A stretch of 64,000 nt of DNA from Clusia tigrina. Its lineage: Eukaryota; Arthropoda; Insecta; Diptera; Clusiidae. The position numbers were made by a program, and so were the translations under genes. This document shows positions 1 through 10,544 of the stretch, piece after piece. The notes beneath the pieces were generated by a model. That model worked only from the letters and a program-made list of their open reading frames with translations, did not search any database and was not told where the DNA came from. The number at the start of each line of letters is the position of its first letter. Positions within the stretch are counted from its first letter, which is position 1. The stretch is from assembly GCA_920105625.2 (NCBI GenBank), contig OV050030.1:408595034-408659033 (forward strand), read 5' to 3'.

Positions 1-2355
1 CAAAAATTGTACCCGCAGTTGCGCTACAATTGCCACAAAATTTCTCAGAGAAGACATATCAGATAACACAATCGAAACTTTTCCTCTATCTGTAAAGGCC
101 ACAATACATGAAAAGTTAGGTTTGCAGGCCTCGCGTTCATCGAAGCGTACCGTTTGAGCTGTCGAAAGACACGTTGTGCTTACATCAAATTCATGGGCTG
201 CACTTGTTTTCCAAGTATCTCTCCGTAGATGCTTCGAAAGAGTTCATGTCGCTGAATTTTCATGTATCGCGAAAGCTCATGCTTGATGCGTGCAGTTTAT
301 GTGGAGACTTCCATAGGAAAGCATGGACTCATTATTAAACATCGGTCGTACTCTTTATGTGTTGTAGCTTAAACAGTGTTGGTATGAGGAACGAATTGAA
401 CACCATCGTCATTGATAAATTACCGTTCATGTAGTCCGAGTGTATTATGGTGATTCTTACTACATTTTTGTAATGGTACTTTTCCTAGGAGCTAACCCGC
501 CAATTATCAATATTTTTCGACAATCAATCTACGTTAGTTGTTAATCCCTTAAATACCGATAAAAAATCATGCTGGAACACTACAAAAATTGTAAAGTTAT
601 TGAGTAATGTATAATTTGGGAATATTGTATATAATACCTTTCTTCGATTAGCCATCGTCACTGATAATTTACTACATATTTATAATTTACCACATAACCC
701 GACCAATGTTATATATACTCGTATAAAGGATGATGCATGATAGCCCTCTAATTTTAAGACCACTTTTAAGTCACGTGTCTTTCAGCTATTTAGTTATCAT
801 TGCGAACATCACCGAAATAATTTCAGCATATTAATGGTTTTTTAACTATTGCAACCCACCAGTTCGGCATCTCAGATATTCTGGATACACTTCCCATACT
901 CTTTTGGAAATATCTGTCAAATATATAGTAATACACATATTCGAATACTATAGATCGGATCAAGGGAATGTAAAAACGATTCCAAAGATCTCTTTGTGCT
1001 TTCAAAGCATACGTCAAAAATATTTATTGAGGAATATCCTGAGCAAATTTATGCTTGGTTGAAAATTTACGCTCGGCTTCTTGGTCTTTTTAGTCTTTAG
1101 AGCATCAATATTTCGTTATAGCTGATGACCTGTGTCACAAATATGGCATTTCTATGGCTACTCGCATCATCACCATCCAATTGTAAGCCTGAGTATACAT
1201 TGAAGAGAAGAGAAAGTAAAGGAATAACGAAATCATCAGAAAGAAATTCTATGGCGAATTATGTCATTTGACAAAATCTGAAGAAGATATTCTAATTGAA
1301 ATCCACCACCAATCTAGTAAAGATCCATCATGAGAATCAATATTACTAAATACCTCTTGGCCCTTCAGTGTAACAGGACGGGGATTCTTTGTAATTCACA
1401 TATTCCTTATGGATATATAGAAATATGTAACATTGAACCCTGAGAGCGATGACTGGAAGTGAAAGCCACTCCAGGTGCTTTCAAACATAGGAGTAACAAA
1501 GTAAACTTCCCAGTTCGTCGCATAAGAAGCACTTAACAAGTATCTAATTACTTGTGCGCCGAAGAACTGCAACCAAATTGGACTGCGAAAAGGCAACCAA
1601 AGTGCCCAACAGTATCATTAACAAAAACAAGGGGGAAAGACATGCTCTACACAAGTAACCAGAAATGAGCAGAAGGTAGGAAACGCAGAAAAGACTGGAA
1701 TGGAAAAAGTATTAATGGCGCAGTGGGGCTGCTGCAGTAATACTCGTACTCCAGCCAATTACCGCAAAAAGCCAAATTATTTGCTACCAAAAAAGCGTTC
1801 CCGACGCCGCCAGTCACGGCTGCGCTGTTGGCGAGTACGCCAAATTACACTGACGCCGAGTCTTCTCATTGGTCTATTTGACAATGGTGTGCGGAGGGGT
1901 CCGCCAGAAACACAAATGGCAGCAGTATCCGCAGCAGTGGTAGGAGCAACGCCAGTCGCAGCTAAGGTCGCTCGGTTTGTGTTCTTAATGACTTTTGGCT
2001 TTGGCAGTAGACATTTTGCTGTTTGCTTCTTGCTACTTCTTGTGGGAAGAATTTCGTTTGCTCATTGTCTGGTTTTGCTGTTATTTGTATTTTGTATTTC
2101 TTCTTTTTTTCGTTTATTCTTTCATTTGCTTTTATTTTGATTTTTTGTTATTGTTTTTTTCTATGTTGGCCTTTGGAGCGAAACAATGTCAATTGTTTTG
2201 TGAACATCAGAACGCAAAAAGGGGAGGTCTGAATTGGCTGACAGCGAGCGGCGTTGAAGACTGATTGGTGTGTCAGTCCGGCCTGAAAGTTGGTGTCAAG
2301 TGCTTTGCATATTGAAATTCACATTCGTGTCTGGAATTTTTATTTTATTTTCACA
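1..2355. other. AT-rich region, no gene recognised
   Basis: No protein family is recognisable on either strand. Open frames on the plus strand at about 1700-2264 overlap one another in different frames and are rich in Phe and Leu from T-rich DNA, which is what non-coding T-rich sequence gives. No transposon ends were seen. The region could be host intergenic or intronic DNA. Confidence 0.5.
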
Positions 2356-2628
2356 TTATTTTGCTTCGATTTCGTATGCTGTGAAATTTCCTTTCGTATT
2401 TCTTACATTGTACAAATCGCAATTTGACTGCTTTATTGGCCTGCTCTGCGTGAGTGTTTCCCCACAGCCCCTTATCCCTGCGGCAAATCTATTGTTGCCG
2501 TTGCTCCAGCGTTTTGGTGGCACTGGGTGCAAACTCTTTAATTGCTTAATTAATTGTTCGACAGCGATTTGGCGCGATTCGATCAATTGCCGGGCCAAAA
2601 ATAACGCCAGTACACCAAGCAGAGCCAT
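2356..2628 (-). CDS. Candidate small secreted or membrane-anchored protein exon
   Basis: Not a recognised family. On the minus strand an ATG at 2628 opens a frame of about 90 codons ending at 2356. The context just before the ATG is CAAA, the preferred fly translation-start context. The protein begins MALLGVLALFLARQLI, a hydrophobic stretch that would serve as a signal peptide or signal anchor, followed by a polar, basic stretch with one KR pair (around residue 40). A TATAAG lies about 75 bp upstream of the ATG on the same strand. A possible splice donor (AAT followed by GTAAGA) sits late in the frame, so this could be a first exon rather than a whole gene. The same frame is open upstream of the ATG, which weakens the case. 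It could equally be a chance frame. What is seen is the ORF, the start context and the hydrophobic N-terminus; the gene call is inference. Confidence 0.25.
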   Translation of the reverse strand: MALLGVLALFLARQLIESRQIAVEQLIKQLKSLHPVPPKRWSNGNNRFAAGIRGCGETLTQSRPIKQSNCDLYNVRNTKGNFTAYEIEAK

Positions 2629-2679
2629 TTTGCACACGACACGCCAAATTCGCTGATGCAGCTCAGCGATATCGACGAA

Positions 2680-2708
2680 CGACAACTATGAGTATTCGCA
2701 CTCTTATA
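2680..2708 (-). promoter_or_regulatory. Possible TATA-type core promoter
   Basis: Reading the minus strand, TATAAG occupies 2708-2703. About 30 bases downstream would be the start site, near 2680, and the candidate ATG at 2628 follows. No good initiator (TCAKTY) match is present, so the support is only the TATA-like word and its spacing. Confidence 0.15.
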
Positions 2709-2711
2709 TGA

Positions 2712-3778
2712 CACAAGGCGATAGTCATCTTAAGCCCGCAAAAAAAGGAAACAAAATATGTGGTCGTTTGTCCAACCGTCCTAAAACTTGGCGTTTTTTA
2801 TGGGAGCCACAAAAAAGTCGTTGACGACAACGACAGCAAAAGGTTGCTGCCTGGTAAGCAAATGCTGAAGCTTCCACTGTTCCGCCAGCCACACAGCACA
2901 CACTTTCCTAATTGCACTAACACTTTTTTACTAGTGTAGCAGCCAGCAAATGATTTGGCTGAAATTCGCTTTGGAAATTAACTGAGTATGCTTACCCTGC
3001 GCGCTTTTATTAGGTAAGAGCGTAGATTTCTCATGTAGCGATAAGATAGACACAACGCTTAGCATTGAAGTATGGAAATTTAATGCAACATTTAGGGGCA
3101 ATTAAGTTGTTAAGGAGTGGATAGATACGGAAAAATGCGACATCAAGTGTTGGGAGATTTTTTTGCCAAACTATTTGGTAAAGATATCATACAAAAAAGC
3201 TCGGTTTGAGGAAAATTTGAACATGTCCACCATATGTGCGGCTGCTATGTGGCACACGCCCCTTTTTCGTCACATGCCAGCAAAATTATTGTGTAGACTT
3301 TCGAAGCGAATTTAGAGATCTTAATCGCAATACTTCAATGCATTTTTCACAAATAGCGGAAACTACGAGTTTATGGTTTAAACCAGTAAATCTATAATAC
3401 GGGTAAGTTGTGAACGAGAGGATGCTACTTAAGTTTTGCAGATGACCTAAAAAATCATTTAGTATATAATATATAATGGCTCAAAGGTCGTAGAGGTAAT
3501 TACAGTTTCATATACAATCAATTTTTTCTGCATATTTGGATTTATACCGTATTCTAATTTCCTTACACTTGCAACAGTTCTGATAGATCAGGGACCACTG
3601 TTCCGCATTCAGATATGACCTCTATAGAGATACATCAGTGATTAACATCTTTTATGAATGAAAACAAGAAGAAGTTACATTGGTTATGAAAGGTGAATGA
3701 GTTATGTGTGTTTCCCCCTTTTCTTTGTTAGGTTTAGTTTGTAATTCTAATCTAATAGATTAAATATGTAATAATAAT
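2712..3778. other. No gene recognised
   Basis: AT-rich sequence with no usable long frame and no recognised transposon ends. The part at 2760-2990 is richer in G+C and looks like host sequence. Confidence 0.4.
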
Positions 3779-4000
3779 GCCACACCTGATTCTGTCAACC
3801 ATTTCAGTGTTATACTGGCGGTGTGTGCAGGTGCGTTATCATAATGAATGATCCTGCGCTTTATTAGGGCTTCCTAATGGTGCGACGAGTGAATCGGAGG
3901 TGCCCATGGACCCATGGTGGTCTGAGTGAGCTAGTGCGTAGACCGGCTGCCACGATAACCTAACCTAAACTATCATAATGAAGGAGAATTTCGTCCTAGA
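3779..4000 (-). pseudogene. Mariner-like transposase fragment, broken by an insertion
   Basis: On the minus strand the sequence encodes LLHYDNAPAHTA followed by a short coding-like stretch. This matches the region around the second catalytic aspartate of mariner transposases (the (H/Y)DNAxxH motif). The motif is split by a 122-bp insertion at 3849-3970 flanked by the duplicated 12-mer TATCATAATGAA. Removing the insertion and one copy of the duplication restores the reading frame into the DNA that precedes it on the minus strand (plus-strand positions after 3982). The conserved YSPDLAP block that should follow about 25 residues later is absent, so this is a small relic. It is clearly different in sequence from the mariner at 4432-5531. 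The assignment to Tc1/mariner is from the motif only. Confidence 0.5.
3849..3970 (+). mobile_element. LINE 3'-end fragment inserted with 12-bp target-site duplication
   Basis: A 122-bp insertion lies between two copies of TATCATAATGAA at 3837-3848 and 3971-3982. It ends GGCTGCCACGATAACCTAACCTAAAC, that is, with CCTAA repeats. The same kind of tail ends other LINE copies in this window (34.79, 39.65 and 50.41 kb). The text CCATGGTGGTCTGAGTG in it resembles other LINE 3' untranslated regions here. It is therefore read as an extreme 5' truncation made by target-primed reverse transcription on the plus strand. Confidence 0.6.
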
Positions 4001-4431
4001 TCATTTTCCCAGCAATTAATATAATTTACCCAAGTGATGGTGCAACATTTGGCATTGACTATACAACGAAGTTCCAACATTATATTGGAAATGTGGCTAT
4101 TGTGTCCAAGAAGTCCAGCCACCATTTATTTACTACAATTGGATTGAGGTTCACTTTAATCAGTTCAGCTTGATAGAACACTTTCAGCGATACTGAGTTA
4201 CATTCTACAACAAATTTCGGCACCAATTACCACGGTTTTCCCTATCCATATGTGATTATTCTATTCAACTCCAGGTTGTTTAAGCTTCTGTCACAGAACT
4301 TTCAGATGATCCTGCAAGACAGTTCTGAATATATTATATAACGGTTGTTCTGCATTATCATCCTTGGCCGACATTGATTATTTAAACCCAGGAAAGTAAG
4401 GTACTTCACAAATATTCTTTAAGTATTATTA
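3983..4431. other. Unassigned sequence between mariner relics
   Basis: About 450 bp with no recognised domain. It may be the rest of the degenerate mariner-like element at 3779, since it lies on the N-terminal side of that fragment. No transposase N-terminal motif could be read. Confidence 0.3.
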
Positions 4432-5531
4432 CAAGGGATACTATTTATATTTCGGGAATAGCAAATTATAAGAAACATTTTTATATGGAAATGGCGCTAT
4501 TATTTTTCAAAATATTCCCCTTTGATGATCAATACACTTTTGCATTCGTTCAAACCATTTGTCATAGCAGTTTTTCCATTCCTCTTGAGACACCTCCAAA
4601 ACATAGTTTTTGAACGCTTCAACTGCTTCTTCGGCGCTCGTAAATCGTTGACCACGCAGTTTACCTTTGATAATCGGGAACAAGAAGAAGTCAATGGGTG
4701 CCAAATCAGGACTGTACGGAGGATGAGTCATCAATACGATGTTTTGACTGCTCAAAAATTCACCTGTTTGACGAGATGAGTGAGAGCTCGCATTGTCATG
4801 ATGGAGAAGGATTCGTCTTTGGCGGTTGGTTTTACGAATTTCTCCGAAGACTTCCAGCAAACAAAAGGTCGTGTACCACTCAGAATTGACCGTCCAACGT
4901 TGCTCAAGCGGAATTGTCACGATTTTATACACGTCGAACTTTTTACTCATTTCCTTATACCAATTGACACGAGCCTTTTTTTGAGCGATTGTCAAATTAT
5001 GTGGGATTCAACGCGAACAAATCCTTTTTACTGGCAAATGTTATTGCAATATTGAATGTATGGAAGTGGAAGTAATGCCCAAGGTGTCCTCTATCTCATG
5101 ATATGTCACATGTCGATCTTGCATTATCAGTTCACGCACTGCATTGATGTTTTGTGGCACAACAACCGGGTTTGGACGACCCTCACGGAGTTCGTCGGCG
5201 ACCGAACTACGACCACGATTGAATTCACTATACCAGCGATATACTGCGGTTTTTGATGGTGCTATACGCCATACAAAGAACTGAGTTCATCGACACATTC
5301 TTGTTGAGATCCACGTTGAAAGTTGTGAAAAATAATCCTACGAAAACCTTCTCTGGAAGTTTCCATTTTTTGGCCAAATTGATTTTCTTAACTCACTGTA
5401 AACAGCACTTGTACATCAACACGTTGTGAGTACGTTTATGCTAAAAAATGTCAAACTTTATTATGGTGTTGCCAGATTTTAGCTATTGACATTAGTGTTG
5501 CCAGTTTCCGAAATATAAATAGTACCCCTCG
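4432..5531 (-). mobile_element. Deleted mariner-family element, copy 1 (TIRs and TA duplication)
   Basis: The ends are imperfect 24-bp terminal inverted repeats, CAAGGGATACTATTTATATT at the left (continuing TCGG to 4455) and the complement of CGAGGGGTACTATTTATATT at the right (5508-5531). TA dinucleotides flank both ends (4430-4431 and 5532-5533), as expected for mariner. The 1.1-kb length is below the roughly 1.3 kb of complete mariners. The transposase relic inside is on the minus strand. A second copy of the same family, with different deletions, is at 55483-56137. The right end directly abuts LINE-A. Confidence 0.9.
4500..5366 (-). pseudogene. Mariner transposase, disabled (DD34D family)
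   Basis: Translation from an ATG at 5366 begins METSREGFR and runs through a helix-turn-helix region (EFNRGRSSVADELREGRP, then IEDTLGITSTSI). There is a frameshift near residue 35 and two in-frame stops before the linker, one of them replacing the Trp of the conserved WVPHEL-type motif (here followed by IPHNL). The best open frame is 4995-4507. It includes HHDNASSH (second catalytic Asp) and YSPDLAPID (third catalytic Asp), 34 residues apart, which fixes the DD34D class. Sequence jumps from VYKIVT straight to IPLEQRWT, so the block that normally holds GDE(S/T)W with the first catalytic Asp is deleted. An extra base near 4516 shifts the last residues. The protein would have bound element ends and cut and pasted them; this copy cannot. 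Confidence 0.9.
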
Positions 5532-5534
5532 TAC

Positions 5535-6350
5535 CAATACAAGTCCCCCGGACCGGACGGCATCATTCCTGCCGATATCCAAAATGGGGAAGAGATTATC
5601 CTTCCATGGCTGCTTCAAATATATAATGCAAGCCTCAGATTGCAATACATTCCCTTACGCTGGCGCACGGCTCGGGTCGTCTTCATACCAAAAGTTGGGA
5701 AGGCCTCGCACACCAAACCTAAGGATTTCAGACCCATAAGTCTAACATCCTTTCTTCTTAAGGTTCTAGAAAGAGCTCTTGACCTACATATCAGGACATC
5801 GATCAACCCTTCTCTTCTCTCTGTATCTCAACACGCTTACTCTAAAGGCAAATCGGCACTTCATTCTCTCATTTCTCAAGTTGACAAATCCTCGGCGTAC
5901 AAGGAATTCACACTTGCCATATTTCTGGACATCGAGCATTCTCGCAATGTATGCCCCAACGCTGTCATCTCCGCACTCTATAATCTTAACCTGAATTCAG
6001 GTCTTCTTAAATTTATAGAGCTTCTACTAAAATCTAGGATCATCACTTCCACGATCGGCAGCGCCCAATCCAGGAGGGTGGTTAACAGGGGCACGCCACA
6101 AGGGGGTGTTTTATCACCCCTCCTCTGGAACCTGGCAGTTAACACACTACTGGTGAGATTGGAATCTACTGGATGCAAAGCGATAGCCTATGCGGACGAC
6201 ATAGCAATCGCGGCATCCGGCAAATTCCCCCAAACACTTTCCGAAAAACTGAACTATTCACTCTCTATTGTGTCGAACTGGTGTCGCGAATTCGAACTTG
6301 GGGTTAACCCATCCAAAACCGAGACTATGCTTATGCGAAAAAGCCTGTAA
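5535..6350 (+). pseudogene. LINE-A reverse transcriptase domain, truncated
   Basis: The frame is open from 5535 and reads KSPGPDGIIP, then RTARVVFIPKVGK and FRPISLTSFLLKVLER, which are early RT motifs. Motif A (FLDIEHSRN) follows, then GTPQGGVLSPLLWNL (motif B) and YADDIAIA (motif C, the catalytic Asp pair), then GVNPSKTE. The RT would copy the LINE RNA at a nicked target. The N-terminal endonuclease and ORF1 are missing. Near 6347 the frame jumps into the RNase H linker, so a few hundred bases of the thumb region are deleted and the frame stops at 6350. Confidence 0.9.
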
Positions 6351-6351
6351 T

Positions 6352-7549
6352 ATCAAACCCCTTGATAAAATCAGAAGATCCATTGCTCTACTGATCACTG
6401 GCGCTCTTCGTAGCACACCTACGAAAGCCCTTTTTGCCATGCTGCACTGGCTCCCCTCGGGGATCCTGGTTAAGCAACAAGCCAAGCTGACAGCGATTAG
6501 ACTTAATGCTCTTTCGCACTGGCGCATAACCCTGACAGGCCATGCTTCAATTCTGAATCAGGACCCACCTGTCCCCAACTTTATCGATTATATGTCGGTC
6601 TATCCCGATTTGAACAGGGAATTCGACCTCACTATTCCAAGTCGAAGCGACTGGACCTCAGAAAACCGAATCGTCGGTGAAACAGTCGAAATCTACGCCG
6701 ACGGTTCCAAGCTTGGAGGTAGAGTCGGCAGCGGTATTTATTCCGACAAGCTGGATTAAATATTTCCCTACGTCTCCCAGACCATTGCAGCGTTTTTCAA
6801 GCTGAGGTCATGGCCATTTACCACGCAGCCAAATGGATGCTGAGTAGTGATATCGGCGCAGTTGACGTATCTATCTTCTCAGACAGCCAGGCCGCCATTA
6901 AATCTCTTTTTGGCTCCACGGCCACATCAAGACTAGTTCATGAATGTCGAACATCTTTAAATGAGCCCTAGTCTGGGTTCCCGGACACAGCGAAATCCCG
7001 GGAAACTGCGAGGCGGACGAGCTTGCCAAGGCAGGCACGCTAATGCACGACATTCACCCCTCTGTAAACATCGGCACTCCACTGGCAACAGCCAAGCTCG
7101 AAGTCAAACGGAAATATCTGGCTGACGCCTACAAATCCTGGATTGACGAGGAATCCTGCCACACGGCTAGACTAACTTGGGCAAGCATGGACAAAAACAG
7201 AAACAACCAACTTCTTCGACTTGATCGCGTATCACTGTCGACAACTGTGTCGGTTTTGACCGGCCACTGCATAATGGGACAGCACGCAGAAAGACTGGGC
7301 CTACCCTCAAATGACTTTTGCCGAGGCTGTGGCTTCGAGGAGGAGGACGAGACGGTTTTCCACCTCTTATGCCACTGCCCATCCTTGAGCAGAAGAAGAA
7401 TTCGCACCTTTGGTGCCCCATTTCTTACAAGCCTGACAGAGCTGTCATCCATTATTATTAGGGACATATCCATGTTCATCAAAGTATCAGGATGGTTTCT
7501 GAAACATGACGGGGGAGTCGTGCCTTTCCAGGCGCTGTCCTTGCGCTGA
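6352..7549 (+). pseudogene. LINE-A RNase H and C-terminal zinc-binding region, frameshifted
   Basis: The linker reads RSIALLITGALRSTPTKAL. RNase H follows with EIYADGSKLGG (first Asp), FQAEVMAIYHAA (Glu) and FSDSQAAIKSL (second Asp), then VWVPGHSEIPGNCEADELAK. There is a one-base deletion at about 6757, and a second break near 6960. From 6964 the frame is open to 7549 and includes VSVLTGHCIMGQHAERLGL and the Cys/His motif CRGC followed by FHLLCHCPSL. The RNase H would remove RNA from the cDNA hybrid; the Cys/His tail is typical of these LINE proteins. The element is dead because of the two frame breaks and the missing 5' half. Confidence 0.88.
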
Positions 7550-7668
7550 CTATCACCATCCCAAGTATGGGAACCTTTTTAGTCAGTGCTTGAACGGCGC
7601 CACACCGTGGTATCACAATGGGCCATTATGTGTGCTCAAGTGTGCTTTTGGCAAACTGGGCGGCCACT

Positions 7669-7690
7669 CCTACCTACCTACCTACCTACC
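7669..7690 (+). repeat. (CCTA)n LINE 3' tail
   Basis: CCTA repeats about five times directly after GGGCGGCCACT. It marks the 3' end of LINE-A. The inverted counterpart (GGTA repeats) is at 50881-50893. Confidence 0.8.
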
Positions 7691-9244
7691 CCTCGTACCT
7701 ATTAATTTCGTGAAGATATATGAATAAAACATATATGTATCTCCCATTCTGATGACCATCAATTGAACAAAATGTGCTTTCGATCCATGGCTAGTCCTCA
7801 AGTTAAACACATTCCAGTGCACACTCACTGATTCCTCATTGCTTTTTTAGTGTAACCATTTTTGTTTACATCTGGAGCCAACATCTGACTCAACAGACAT
7901 TTTAGTTGTGAAGTGAAAGCAGCAAAGAATCTCAGATTCATTGCAGTGCCAGGGAGGCTTTTAAAAGTTTTGTTTTCTATGAAAAGTTAGTAACAAATTC
8001 TTAGGTGATGTCTTGTTAAATTGAAGAGTCAAACTATTTTAATTAAAGTAAAATCATCCGAACAAACGCATATTTCCTGGCAGAATCCAGAGATCGAACT
8101 ATTGCAAGAAACAAATTTTCTTAACAACTGTTAACAAAGGCTGCCAAGTGGCTCTACTCCAATAAATGATCTCTTCCCTAAGATCTTCGAGTGCTCTGAC
8201 TTCGACGAGTTTTTTTTTTGCCTTAGTATCCCCGCAAAAAGACCCACTGTATTAATTCTGTATCCTCACACAGCCTTTGCTAGGCTACCCCGAAGCGTTA
8301 ACATGCCAGACGACCGCAATCCAAATAAGTTTATTTTATTGTGACGTGCTACAAAATGTCGCTCGCAGGGCCACGGCTACTGTGATGGGTAAGGCTGCTG
8401 CACAAATACGAGTAATTCAATAAAACAATTTACGGCTGTAATAAACACCTTCGTGAGCACACGCCTCAACGGGCTCAGCGGCACACAACACAACCACATT
8501 AAAGCGCCGAAATTGCCCGTCGATATGTCTGCAGCAAATGCATATCGGTGTAATGTCTCGTAATGCATCTGCCGCAGAGCGCGCTTCGAGTGTCTGTGGT
8601 GCCGTGATTGAGAGTACATGCATTTTAATGCGGCATTGTGGGTGCGTATACAACAAATGCGGGGGCTTAAAATACAAGAAAACAAAAGTAGCAGACGAAA
8701 TGGCACACACACATGCGCACACATAAACACACATACACACATAAATATGTATGTATATCCCAGTATATAAATTTAATGAAATTTTCGCCATTGCTACGCT
8801 TCGAAAATGAACTTTTCCCCAACTCTTTTGTTGGGCTTACAATATTTAATTCAATTTTGCGGTGCTGGGGTGCGGCAAGCTAAGGTGGCATATGATGCAT
8901 GAGACTTTATGCGATCATTTATTTTGTGCACAAATTTATTAAACATTAAATTAAATTGTTATAATTTTTTTCCAATTAATTTCCTTTTTAATAGAAGTTT
9001 TGGTATTATTGCAGGCAACAGAACTGTACCATCGGCCCCTGTGAACATTATCCACATGGCCCTTGATCCAATTAGCAGCTCTTATCCGAGAAGCGGCTCT
9101 GGTCCCATTGGAGAACCCGTAGATCCACAGTTTGTCAGTTCATTCAATTAATTCGTTCTCCCCTACACCGCAGTGCCACGGAACCAAATAAGTTCAAGTA
9201 ATTTCCACCTAGCGATACAGCTAAATCTGAACTTAAATTTTTGG
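7691..9244. other. Host-like intergenic DNA with a CA-rich microsatellite
   Basis: No recognised gene. A CA-rich simple repeat lies at 8703-8740. Overlapping frames at 8377-8791 come from that repeat and from CpG-richer DNA and are not convincing as genes. There is no transposon signature until about 9245. Confidence 0.5.
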
Positions 9245-9855
9245 ACCATATTTGAAGTGGTTAATGTGTTTTCAAGGGCCTTCAGTGCAGCCTAACTGCC
9301 ACTACACTCCCCAATCTGTTTACCACCACATTTCTTCTCTATTACTCAGTCCAATTCTTTCAGTATAGCAAACACTTACGATTGGAATACCTTTGCCATG
9401 CTTCCCACAGCCGAGACGCCTCTGACATTTTCATTCAGATGCCAGCCAGCCCAAGTTCCCTTTTCAATTTTGGAGCCGTCAGTGAAGAAAGTTTTCGCTA
9501 GGCCCCCCAGAAGTAATTCTGGATCTCTCCATTCTTCCCTTGTCGGGACACTGTTGCTATACAAACCAAAAGAAACTCTAGGTATATTTATTATTTTTTA
9601 TCTAGATATTGTTCTGAGTCTCTTTTGAACATCTCTCTATGCCCAAAGGTCTTGTCGTCGTGCCAATATCCATTTGAATATAGCCGACATATCGTTTTTC
9701 ATCGCCTCTTGTTGAATCATAAGATCCAATTGTGGCAAGTTAAACAAACCATTCAGAGCGTCACCAGATGTAGTGCTCCTGGCGCCCCTAATGCTCAAGC
9801 GTATACTTCTCTGTAGTCTTTTTAACCCCAAACAGTTGGAGTTAACCACAGTTCT
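9245..9855 (-). pseudogene. LINE-K fragment: RT C-terminal linker and RNase H
   Basis: Reading the minus strand from 9849: LKRLQRSIRLSIRGARSTTS and then LFNLPQLDLMIQQEAMKN, the helical linker between RT and RNase H of these LINEs. After a stop and a gap come SVPTREEWRDPELL and FFTDGSKIEKGTWAG (RNase H first Asp), ending near 9376. At about 9310-9270 the frame can be picked up as AALKALENT, the region after the SDSQ motif. The piece lacks the RT core and the C-terminus. It is a dead relic of a LINE different in sequence from LINE-A. Confidence 0.75.
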
Positions 9856-9891
9856 GTGCCACTGGACTATTGCACCATACTTGAATAATTT

Positions 9892-10130
9892 GTATACCCT
9901 TTATCCTAAAAAAGAGTAAAGAGGGTATACTAAGTTAGTGCGGTTGAGCGGTTTTTCAACTACCAGAAGGAGGCGTGGCAGGTATGGACATATATATACA
10001 GATATGATCAGAATCAGTTACCTTTATCAGTCCATCTGTCCGTCTGTGGCCACTTTTTTCCCTGACCGTTAGATATATCTTAATGAAACTTTGCAAATTA
10101 TAGTCTGAACAAAGATACAGAACCAGATTA
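9892..10130. repeat. Dispersed fly-type repeat with GTATACCCT hairpin
   Basis: GTATACCCT (9892-9900) and its complement AGGGTATAC (9922-9930) form a hairpin. They are followed by AGAAGGAGGCGTGGCAGGTA and then CAGTCCATCTGTCCGTCTG. From memory, very similar text is spread through higher-fly genomes; I cannot name its class with confidence. Confidence 0.45.
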
Positions 10131-10544
10131 CTATATGAACCTATTTCTTTTCATTACAGGATTTATATCCTTTAAGTGTCCTTTATAAAGCGTTAGTTAT
10201 CCATATATAAAGCGTTTATCAAGGATCTAATTTGATCTAATGTAGACGCAAACTTATGTAAATTCCATGTTGTACTATTTTAACCGTAGCCGATAGGTCC
10301 TTTTTGAGGTTCCAAGGCAGCCAACCGAAATGACGCCCTTTTATTCAGGGAAATACTATTTAAGTTTTTACTGGATGAACACATTTTTTCTACAAAGACC
10401 ATGGCTAACTCCCATATATGCAACTTTAGTCACCTTTTTAAAAATTACTATAAGTTCTGTCCAATAAATGGAATAGTGACGCAATTTGGTTGTTATGTAC
10501 AGGTGGATCCTACTATTCACTGTGTGGGCAGTATATATTAAATT

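Larger units (their letters stand above)
5534..7690 (+). mobile_element. LINE-A, 5'-truncated RNase H-bearing non-LTR retrotransposon
   Basis: A plus-strand LINE that starts in the middle of the reverse transcriptase domain, immediately after the TA of the mariner. It runs through RT, RNase H and a C-terminal Cys/His motif, then a 3' UTR of about 120 bp ending in a (CCTA)n run at 7669-7690. Domain order and the presence of RNase H put it in the I/LOA-type group of LINEs; the exact clade is inference. No poly(A) and no clear target-site duplication were seen. Confidence 0.85.

Noticed and set aside
1700..2264. Three overlapping plus-strand frames with long Phe/Leu stretches
   Set aside because: They arise from T-rich DNA, overlap in different frames and show no domain or start context.
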